Assembly (NCBI RefSeq): GCF_013155275.1
Contig: NZ_JABJXS010000011.1
Location: forward strand, 44,821 to 108,820
Length of the DNA: 64,000 nucleotides
Direction of reading: 5' to 3'
DNA from: Brenneria sp. hezel4-2-4
Lineage (GTDB): Bacteria > Pseudomonadota > Gammaproteobacteria > Enterobacterales > Enterobacteriaceae
Positions 58,196 to 64,000 of this stretch are shown here, piece by piece. Position numbers and translations under genes: made by a program. Below the pieces are notes generated by a model, which saw only the letters and a program-made list of their open reading frames with translations, was not told where the DNA came from and did no database searches. Positions within the stretch are counted from its first letter, which is position 1, and each line of letters opens with the position of its first letter.

Positions 58196-59842
58196 TTATT
58201 CTGTTTTATCTAACATCGTTTCATTACCGGCGCCGGGTGGCACCAACGGCCAGACATTCTCGTATTCATCAATGGAGACATGCAGTAAGTATGGCCCGTC
58301 GCTGTTGAACAGGGCATCCAGTGCGGCATCAATCTGGTCTTTACGGGTGATGCGCTGGCCGGGAATATCAAAGGCGCTTGCCAGCGTCAGGAAATCAGGA
58401 TTATCAGAGAGGTTGGTTTCACTATAGCGTTCATCAAAAAACAACTGCTGCCACTGCCGAACCATACCTAATCGTTGGTTATCCAGCAGAACAATCTTCA
58501 GCGGCAACCGTTTTCGCTTGATGGTGCTCAACTCTTGAACATTCATCATAAAAGAGCCGTCACCCGAAATACAGATGACCATATCGTCAGGTCGGGCAAC
58601 CTGCGCGCCCACCGCTGCAGGTACGCCAAATCCCATGGTGCCGAGCCCGCTTGAGGTAATGAAATTTTCAGGACGGCTGAACGCCATGTGCTGAGCCGCC
58701 CACATTTGGTGCTGGCCGACATCCGTCGTTACAACGGTATCCGCGGCTTTACGGTCAGAGAGGGCTTTCAGTAACGCCGGCGCATAAATTGCCTGTCCCG
58801 GGTGATCATAACGCCACGGGTACTCGTTTTTCATCATCACGGCCTGCTGTTGCCATGCTTCAATGTTCAACGGCTGTTGCAAAGCCGGCAATAACGCCTT
58901 CAGATCGCCTTGCAGCGCCACATTCGCCTGACGCAGTTTACTCAATTCGGCCGGATCGATATCCATGTGGATAACATTGGCCTGCGGGGCAAACGTATTC
59001 AGCTTACCGGTCACCCTATCGTCAAAACGGGCGCCGACAGCGATCAGCAGATCGCATTCCTGAACCATCAGATTTGCAGACTTAGTACCGTGCATGCCAA
59101 TCATGCCCAGATAGTAGGGGTGATTGGCATCCACGCTACCTAACCCTTTCAACGTCACCACGGACGGCATATCGGTAATGGCGATAAACTCACGCAAAAC
59201 GGGAACCGCCCGTGCCATACCCACGCCGCCGCCAACGTACAACACCGGCTTCCGCGCGTTTGCCAGCATCTCACGGGCCCGTTCAATATCCTGTCTGGGG
59301 AAATCAAAACCATTATCAACCGGCGTAAAATAGGGGGTAAAGTCTCCTTCAGCCAATTGGATATCTTTAGGAATATCAACCAGCACCGGCCCCGGTCGCC
59401 CGCTGCTGGCGATAGCGAAAGCTTCAGACATCACCTCAGGCAACGACTCCAGCGATTCCACCAGAAAACTGTGCTTCGTACAGGCCAGAGACAACCCCAA
59501 TACGTCGATCTCCTGGAACGCATCCGTACCAATAAGGGCGGAACCCACCTGCCCGGTGATCGCGACGATAGGAACAGAATCCAGCAGCGCATCCGCCAAC
59601 CCGGTGATCAGGTTGGTCGCACCAGGCCCGGAAGTCGCGATACATACGCCAACCTTGCCGGTTGCGCGAGCATAGCCAATCGCGGCCATGGCGGCGCCTT
59701 GCTCATGCCGGCACAGCAGGTGTTCCACGCCGCCGTCATAAAGCGCATCATAGACCGGCATTATCGCGCCGCCAGGATAACCAAAAACCGTTTCCACTCC
59801 CTGCGTCTGCAACGCTTGCACCACCCACTGAGCCCCATTCAT
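58196..59842 (-). CDS. ilvG: Acetolactate synthase II large subunit, intact
   Basis: 548 aa, full length. ThDP-binding [12 protein letters not shown] (~420-431), the catalytic Glu in [14 protein letters not shown] (it lies ~25 residues after, in [10 protein letters not shown]) and FAD/ubiquinone-oxidase-like central domain. The reading frame is open through the region that is frameshifted in E. coli K-12 ilvG, so isozyme II should be active, as in wild Enterobacterales. Makes acetolactate and acetohydroxybutyrate. Confidence 0.97.
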   Translation of the reverse strand: MNGAQWVVQALQTQGVETVFGYPGGAIMPVYDALYDGGVEHLLCRHEQGAAMAAIGYARATGKVGVCIATSGPGATNLITGLADALLDSVPIVAITGQVGSALIGTDAFQEIDVLGLSLACTKHSFLVESLESLPEVMSEAFAIASSGRPGPVLVDIPKDIQLAEGDFTPYFTPVDNGFDFPRQDIERAREMLANARKPVLYVGGGVGMARAVPVLREFIAITDMPSVVTLKGLGSVDANHPYYLGMIGMHGTKSANLMVQECDLLIAVGARFDDRVTGKLNTFAPQANVIHMDIDPAELSKLRQANVALQGDLKALLPALQQPLNIEAWQQQAVMMKNEYPWRYDHPGQAIYAPALLKALSDRKAADTVVTTDVGQHQMWAAQHMAFSRPENFITSSGLGTMGFGVPAAVGAQVARPDDMVICISGDGSFMMNVQELSTIKRKRLPLKIVLLDNQRLGMVRQWQQLFFDERYSETNLSDNPDFLTLASAFDIPGQRITRKDQIDAALDALFNSDGPYLLHVSIDEYENVWPLVPPGAGNETMLDKTE

Positions 59843-59935
59843 CGTTATTTCCCCAACATCTTGTGGGAATAACAGAATTCTGCATGACTAACCATCTTCT
59901 CTTCCGCTCCCTTACGTCATTATTTATTGCCCCAA

Positions 59936-59968
59936 CAAAAAACCCCCGACCTTTCGGTGCGGGGGTTT
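59936..59968 (-). terminator. ilvGMEDA attenuator terminator
   Basis: On the - strand the stem ACCCCCG / CGGGGGT (59942-59966 outer limits, loop around CACCGAAAGGT) is followed by a T run of six. It lies between the leader peptide and ilvG, 23 bases after the ilvL stop codon, so it is the transcription attenuator. Confidence 0.93.
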
Positions 59969-59990
59969 TCTTGAATTCGGGCCTGATTTG

Positions 59991-60089
59991 CTAAGCCATT
60001 CTTCGTCCAAGTGCTGCCCCGCACGGTGGGATAATAATCACCACCACGCTAATCACGACTAGGCTAATCACTAGGGAGAAAGCTTTCAT
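59991..60089 (-). CDS. ilvL: ilv operon leader peptide
   Basis: 32 aa, too short for most gene finders. Residues 6-20 read LVISLVVISVVVIII, a run of leucine, valine and isoleucine codons that lets ribosome stalling report charged tRNA levels; the tail contains PPCGAALGR as in E. coli IlvL. The first residues (MKAFS) differ from E. coli (MTALLR). The attenuator terminator follows directly. Confidence 0.95.
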   Translation of the reverse strand: MKAFSLVISLVVISVVVIIIPPCGAALGRRMA

Positions 60090-60132
60090 AAATAGAGTGT
60101 TCACTAATCTGCTGTCGAACGAATGTCTACAG

Positions 60133-60160
60133 AGTTATCACAATCTGTGATGATATGACA
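60133..60160 (-). promoter_or_regulatory. Candidate ilvLGMEDA promoter
   Basis: On the - strand: -35 TTGTCA (60155-60160), 16-bp spacer, -10 GATAAC (60133-60138), about 45 bp before ilvL. The 493-bp gap between ilvL and comM is otherwise AT-rich next to ilvL and contains no convincing gene; a 111-codon open frame on the - strand in it was rejected. Confidence 0.45.
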
Positions 60161-60582
60161 ACAGTTTTTTCGGTGTTTTTCTATCACGCAGAATAACAAT
60201 TACTAAAAAGTAGAATGTAATCATAAGGTAGCAGATATTCTGGTTAATATCGTCACAGCCGGGAATTTGAACCGTTCGACGGTTGATTAGCATACTAATG
60301 GTAACATTATCAGCGGGCGTCATTGTCCAACCCGCATTATGTCCGTTTATTATAGCCAGCGATCTCTGTTCAACGTAAGCGTCAGGAGCGAGTAAAAAGA
60401 AACGCATCGTTCGTCCTGTTGGCTCAAACGGGGCGACGTATCTGCGACAGGCTGCGCATACGGCAAGCAACACATTGAGAAAACCAGCTATTTTTCACTA
60501 TCGCCGCACAAAATCATGATCATTTGATCCTTTCTTTATCCGGTATTACGCATCATGTCTTCCTTGGCGAAGGGAGAACAGT

Positions 60583-62109
60583 ATGTCACTGGCAGTTACC
60601 TATACACGGGCAATGATAGGCGTGCAGGCGCCGGACGTATCCATTGAGGTACATATCAGCAGCGGATTACCGGCCCTCACGCTGGTAGGCTTGCCGGAAA
60701 CTACCGTCAAAGAGGCTCGCGATCGCGTACGCAGCGCACTCATCAATTGCGGATTCTCATTCCCGGCCAAACGTATCACGGTCAATCTGGCGCCGGCCGA
60801 CCTTCCCAAAGAAGGCGGCCGTTATGACCTCCCCATCGCCTTAGCCATTCTCGCGGCCTCAGAGCAAATCAAAGGGGAAAAGCTAAGCCACTATGAGTTT
60901 CTCGGCGAACTGGGCCTCTCCGGCGCGCTGAGACCCGTCAACGGCGCAATTCCGGCAGCGTTGGAAGCTATAAAATCAGGCCGCCAGTTAATCCTGCCGG
61001 AAGGCAATCAGTTGGAAATGGCGCTGATCCCTCAGGGAGAAGCGCTGATGGCAGGGCATCTGCTACAGGTTTGTGCATTTTTACAAGGTGAAGAAGAACT
61101 GATCCGGAGCTGCAATATTTCACAGGAACCATCGAGCGATAACGACGAACCCGACCTGAAAGACATTATTGGACAGGAACAAGCGAAGCGGGCGCTGGAA
61201 ATCGCGGCCGCCGGTGGACATAACCTGCTCTTGCTGGGACCGCCAGGAACGGGGAAAACCATGTTAGCCAGCCGACTTGGCAACCTGATGCCGCCGTTGA
61301 GCGATGAAGAGGCGCTGGAAAGTGCGGCGATCAATAGCCTGATAAACATTGACGCCACCATGACACGGTGGCGAACCCGGCCGTTCAGGGCGCCGCATCA
61401 CAGCGCATCCATGACGGCTTTGGTTGGCGGCGGCTCGTTGCCTAAACCGGGCGAGATCTCTCTGGCACACAACGGCGTCCTGTTTCTCGACGAGTTGCCG
61501 GAATTTGAGCGCCGCGTTTTAGATTCACTTCGCGAACCGTTAGAGTCGGGAGAAATCATTATCTCCCGCACCCGGGCAAAAGTCTGTTATCCGGCCAGAG
61601 TCCAGTTGGTTGCTGCAATGAATCCCAGCCCTTCCGGCCATTATCAAGGGATTCATAACCGCCTGCCGGCCCGACAGATCTTACGCTATCTCAGCAAGCT
61701 GTCCGGCCCATTTCTGGATCGCTTCGATATTTCCATTGAAGTTCCGTTGTTGCCACCCGGCATATTACGTCAGCAGATTTGTCAGGGCGAAAGCAGCGCA
61801 GTGGTCAGAGAACGTGTTCTGGCCGCACGCCAGAAACAACTTAAACGAGCCAATGCTATCAACGCACGGTTAAAACCCAGTGAAATAGAAAAATATTGCC
61901 GGCTCGAGTCGGATGACGCGGTCTATCTGGAAGACGTAATGAGCAAACTGGGGTTATCCGTACGCGCCTGGCACCGGATACTGAAAGTCGCCCGCACCAT
62001 CGCCGACCTTAGCGGGCAGGAGAAAATACACAGGAAACACCTTGCAGAAGCGCTTAGCTACCGATGTATGGATCGCCTGCTCATACAGCTTCATAAAAAT
62101 CTGGAATGA
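60583..62109 (+). CDS. comM: YifB/ComM, Mg-chelatase-family AAA+ ATPase
   Basis: 508 aa (506 in E. coli). N-terminal Lon-protease-like fold without the protease site (MSLAVTYTRAMIGVQAP...), central AAA+ domain with Walker A LLGPPGTGKTMLA (~214-226) and Walker B VLFLDELPEF, and the C-terminal Mg-chelatase part. ComM is a hexameric branch-migration helicase that helps integrate DNA during natural transformation; in enterobacteria its role is less clear. Upstream of ilvL in E. coli as well. Confidence 0.96.
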   Translation: MSLAVTYTRAMIGVQAPDVSIEVHISSGLPALTLVGLPETTVKEARDRVRSALINCGFSFPAKRITVNLAPADLPKEGGRYDLPIALAILAASEQIKGEKLSHYEFLGELGLSGALRPVNGAIPAALEAIKSGRQLILPEGNQLEMALIPQGEALMAGHLLQVCAFLQGEEELIRSCNISQEPSSDNDEPDLKDIIGQEQAKRALEIAAAGGHNLLLLGPPGTGKTMLASRLGNLMPPLSDEEALESAAINSLINIDATMTRWRTRPFRAPHHSASMTALVGGGSLPKPGEISLAHNGVLFLDELPEFERRVLDSLREPLESGEIIISRTRAKVCYPARVQLVAAMNPSPSGHYQGIHNRLPARQILRYLSKLSGPFLDRFDISIEVPLLPPGILRQQICQGESSAVVRERVLAARQKQLKRANAINARLKPSEIEKYCRLESDDAVYLEDVMSKLGLSVRAWHRILKVARTIADLSGQEKIHRKHLAEALSYRCMDRLLIQLHKNLE

Positions 62110-62149
62110 AAACCCAAACGGTAAAAAGGGGCTTACGCCCCGTTTTGTA

Positions 62150-62488
62150 TTAATCGTCACTTTCGGTGTATTCTTCCACCGCATCCATTTGCGGCTTACC
62201 GCCGGATAGCGTGTGGAAGCGTTTAGGACGACGGATACGATCCATATACTTAGACCATATCTTTTCCATGTCTGTTTCAGCCTTACGTTCGCCACGACAC
62301 ATTGCAACAAACTGTACTTCTTCCTCAGTGGCCGGTTCGCGTTTACCCAGATCAAGTTCGTTAAAGGCATAACCATGGCGCTCCAACAGTTGCGCTTCTT
62401 TAATAGTAAAGTCGCCATGTCGGGAAAAACCACGTGGGTAAAACTTGTTATCAAAAAAACGATTATTGGTAGAGAAGCTTTCCGCCAT
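62150..62488 (-). CDS. maoP: Macrodomain Ori protein MaoP (YifE)
   Basis: 112 aa (112 in E. coli) from ATG 62488 ([14 protein letters not shown]). DUF413 family with [20 protein letters not shown]. In E. coli MaoP with the nearby DNA site maoS organises the Ori macrodomain. It lies between comM and hdfR as in E. coli; the C-terminal EEYTESDD is acidic. Confidence 0.95.
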   Translation of the reverse strand: MAESFSTNNRFFDNKFYPRGFSRHGDFTIKEAQLLERHGYAFNELDLGKREPATEEEVQFVAMCRGERKAETDMEKIWSKYMDRIRRPKRFHTLSGGKPQMDAVEEYTESDD

Positions 62489-62607
62489 CTTACACGCTCC
62501 TAATTCTCTTATGGTCGTGTTGTTTATGGCGCGGAGTATTAGATAGGCTTGACATTGTGTAAAACAAAACATTTAAATCATTACGACAAATTTTTTTGGA
62601 GATAGGC

Positions 62608-63435
62608 GTGGATACCGAATTACTGAAAACCTTTCTGGAAGTCAGCAGAACAAGACACTTTGGTCGCGCCGCAGAATCACTCTATCTGACACAGTCTGCG
62701 GTCAGTTTTCGCATTCGTCAGTTGGAAACTCAACTTGGTGCAAATTTATTCACTCGCCATCGTAACAATATCCGCTTGACACCAGCAGGAGAGCGCCTTT
62801 TGCCCTATGCGGAAAGCTTGATTGGCACCTGGCAGCTAGCTAAAAAAGAGGTTGTTCGATCGCAACAGCATAGCCTTCTTTCGATTGGCGCGACCGCTTC
62901 GCTGTGGGAGGCATATCTCACGCCATGGTTGCAATCGCTCTATCAGCAGCGGCCCTTGCTGCAATTGGAGGCGCGTATCGCGCTGCGTCACTCATTGGTA
63001 AAACAGCTGCATGAACGTCAGTTGGATCTGCTTATCACAACAGAACAGCCTAAAATGGACGAGTTGGCGAGCCAGCTTCTTGGGAACTTCTCTTTATCGC
63101 TGTTTACTTCGGGGGCACACGAAACCAATCAGCCGTTGCCTTACATTAAGTTGGAGTGGGGGGCTGATTTCCATCAGCAGGAAAACCGCTTGCTGGCCAG
63201 TGAACAGCATCCAATTCTTACCACAACCTCAGCCCATCTGACTCGTCAGTTACTGGCAACCATCGGCGGCTGTGCTTTTTTACCCAGCCACTGGGCACAA
63301 CAGTATTCTCACCTAAGAGTATCGGAGGATATACCGGCGGTTGTTCGTCCGTTTTATGCCGTTTGGTTGCAAAACAGCGACCAACAAACGCTGATTCGGC
63401 AGTTACTAAAATGCCCTATTGAGATCGCGTTATAG
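62608..63435 (+). CDS. hdfR: LysR-type regulator HdfR
   Basis: 275 aa (279 in E. coli). N-terminal HTH ([20 protein letters not shown], then [19 protein letters not shown]). In E. coli HdfR represses flhDC and activates gltBD. Start GTG 62608 with GGAG six bases upstream gives the same N terminus as E. coli; a TTG at 62596 overlaps the ribosome site. The N-terminal DNA-binding half is much better conserved by eye than the C-terminal ligand half. Confidence 0.94.
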   Translation: MDTELLKTFLEVSRTRHFGRAAESLYLTQSAVSFRIRQLETQLGANLFTRHRNNIRLTPAGERLLPYAESLIGTWQLAKKEVVRSQQHSLLSIGATASLWEAYLTPWLQSLYQQRPLLQLEARIALRHSLVKQLHERQLDLLITTEQPKMDELASQLLGNFSLSLFTSGAHETNQPLPYIKLEWGADFHQQENRLLASEQHPILTTTSAHLTRQLLATIGGCAFLPSHWAQQYSHLRVSEDIPAVVRPFYAVWLQNSDQQTLIRQLLKCPIEIAL

Positions 63436-63563
63436 CATTTGTTTTGTTTGAATTCGGCATTATCAAGTTGTTAAGTGTGCACGGGCTACCCAAAGAGCAT
63501 GTTTGATTTTTTACCCACAAAAGGGCAATTGGAAAATGTGAATGGGACAGAAAAATCAAAGCG

Positions 63564-63598
63564 AAAAAAAACCCTTCACGATGAAGTGAAGGGTTTTT
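63564..63598 (-). terminator. Terminator of the rrn operon after trpT
   Basis: On the - strand the 11-bp stem AAACCCTTCAC / GTGAAGGGTTT (63586-63596 with 63569-63579) is followed by a T run. It lies just after the tryptophan tRNA gene and ends the ribosomal operon. Confidence 0.93.
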
Positions 63599-63601
63599 AT
63601 C

Positions 63602-63677
63602 TGGCAGGGGCGGAGAGACTCGAACTCCCAACACCCGGTTTTGGAGACCGGTGCTCTACCAATTGAACTACGCCCCT
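63602..63677 (-). tRNA. trpT: tRNA-Trp (anticodon CCA)
   Basis: 76 nt with encoded CCA, acceptor AGGGGCG, anticodon CCA in CCGGTCTCCAAAACCGG. Last gene of the rrnC-like operon. Confidence 0.97.
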
Positions 63678-63685
63678 AAATAGGG

Positions 63686-63762
63686 TGGCGGAACGGACGG
63701 GACTCGAACCCGCGACCCCCTGCGTGACAGGCAGGTATTCTAACCAACTGAACTACCGCTCC
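63686..63762 (-). tRNA. aspT: tRNA-Asp (anticodon GUC)
   Basis: 77 nt with encoded CCA, acceptor GGAGCGG, anticodon GTC in CCTGCCTGTCACGCAGG. Eight bases before trpT. Confidence 0.97.
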
Positions 63763-63879
63763 ACCGATTCTTTTACGCGTATCGTCCTGATACCTGCCCT
63801 TAGGGCCAGCATTCCGCTGCTTAGACTCATCTCTTTGAGTCTGTCGATTATCAGATGTCACTCCGATAATCCGTGTTTG

Positions 63880-63999
63880 ATGCCTGGCAGTTCCCTACTC
63901 TCACATGGGGAGACCCCACACTACCATCGGCGCTACGGCGTTTCACTGCTGAGTTCGGCATGGGGTCAGGTGGGACCACCGCGCTATCGCCGCCAGGCA
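63880..63999 (-). rRNA. rrf: 5S ribosomal RNA
   Basis: 120 nt from TGCCTGGCGG to CCAGGCAT, almost the same as E. coli 5S, with the usual GCCGAACTCAG loop A/C and GGTAGTGTGGGGTCTCCCC region. The 23S gene should lie just outside the window. The 117-bp spacer to aspT holds no other gene. Confidence 0.97.
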
Positions 64000-64000
64000 A

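Noticed and set aside
60138..60473. 111-codon open frame on the - strand between ilvL and comM
   Set aside because: It covers the ilv promoter region, has no ribosome site or family resemblance, and has irregular amino-acid composition.
63475..63666. 63-codon + strand frame across the trpT terminator
   Set aside because: It runs through the rrn terminator and the complement of tRNA-Trp.

Overview
The window comes from an enterobacterial chromosome, most likely a plant-associated soft-rot or canker genus of the Pectobacteriaceae (Brenneria, Dickeya, Pectobacterium or Lonsdalea type). Two things support this. The backbone has the same gene order as the E. coli rrnC-ilv-rho-wec-argX region: 5S rRNA, aspT, trpT, hdfR, maoP, comM, ilvLGMEDA, ilvY, ilvC, ppiC, rep, gppA, rhlB, trxA, rho, wecA...wecG, yifK, argX-hisR-leuT-proM. 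In addition, a secreted exo-polygalacturonase of the PehX type sits between gppA and rep. The genus cannot be fixed from this window alone.

Layout. (1) 1-6.8 kb, + strand: an MmgE/PrpD-family protein, a TSUP-family membrane transporter and a four-gene Aap-type amino-acid ABC transporter. (2) 6.9-12.4 kb, - strand: a six-gene operon (aspartase/fumarase-superfamily lyase, GNAT acetyltransferase, lipoprotein binding protein, permease, ATPase, M20 deacylase) that converges on the first block. Its composition matches what is known of S-(2-succino)cysteine and related N-acyl organosulfur breakdown clusters. (3) 12.6-14.6 kb, - strand: the four-tRNA operon argX-hisR-leuT-proM, and yifK. (4) 14.9-27.1 kb, - strand: the enterobacterial common antigen operon wecA-wzzE-wecB-wecC-rffG-wecD-wecE-wzxE-wecF-wzyE-wecG, with no rffH. 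(5) 27.4-36.8 kb: rho, trxA, rhlB, gppA, pehX, rep, ppiC. (6) 36.8-42.8 kb: the divergent proline-utilization pair putA/putP. (7) 43.0-45.6 kb: ilvC/ilvY. (8) 45.6-52.6 kb: a complete D-allose locus (rpiB, rpiR/alsR, alsB, alsA, alsC, alsE, alsK). (9) 52.6-60.1 kb: a DUF2461-family gene and the ilvGMEDA operon with its leader peptide and attenuator. (10) 60.6-64.0 kb: comM, maoP, hdfR, and the distal end of an rrn operon (5S, tRNA-Asp, tRNA-Trp).

Compared with the E. coli order, three catabolic modules are inserted in an otherwise conserved housekeeping backbone: pehX between gppA and rep, putAP between ppiC and ilvC, and the allose locus between ilvY and ilvA. Each comes with visible regulatory sequence: a KdgR-like box before pehX, GTTGCA-type PutA sites between putA and putP, and a long inverted repeat before the allose regulator. 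Non-coding structure of interest includes an 18-bp perfect hairpin between the first binding-protein gene and its permease, a 7-bp tandem repeat (7 copies) between the two left-hand operons, a 140-bp palindromic element flanked by 11-bp direct repeats at the ilvC terminator, and a structured 236-bp spacer between alsB and alsA.

The strongest candidate for little-described biology is the left arm (1-12.4 kb): two convergent organic-acid, sulfur and amino-acid uptake and breakdown units. All functional calls come from reading motifs and from remembered family knowledge; no database search was run.
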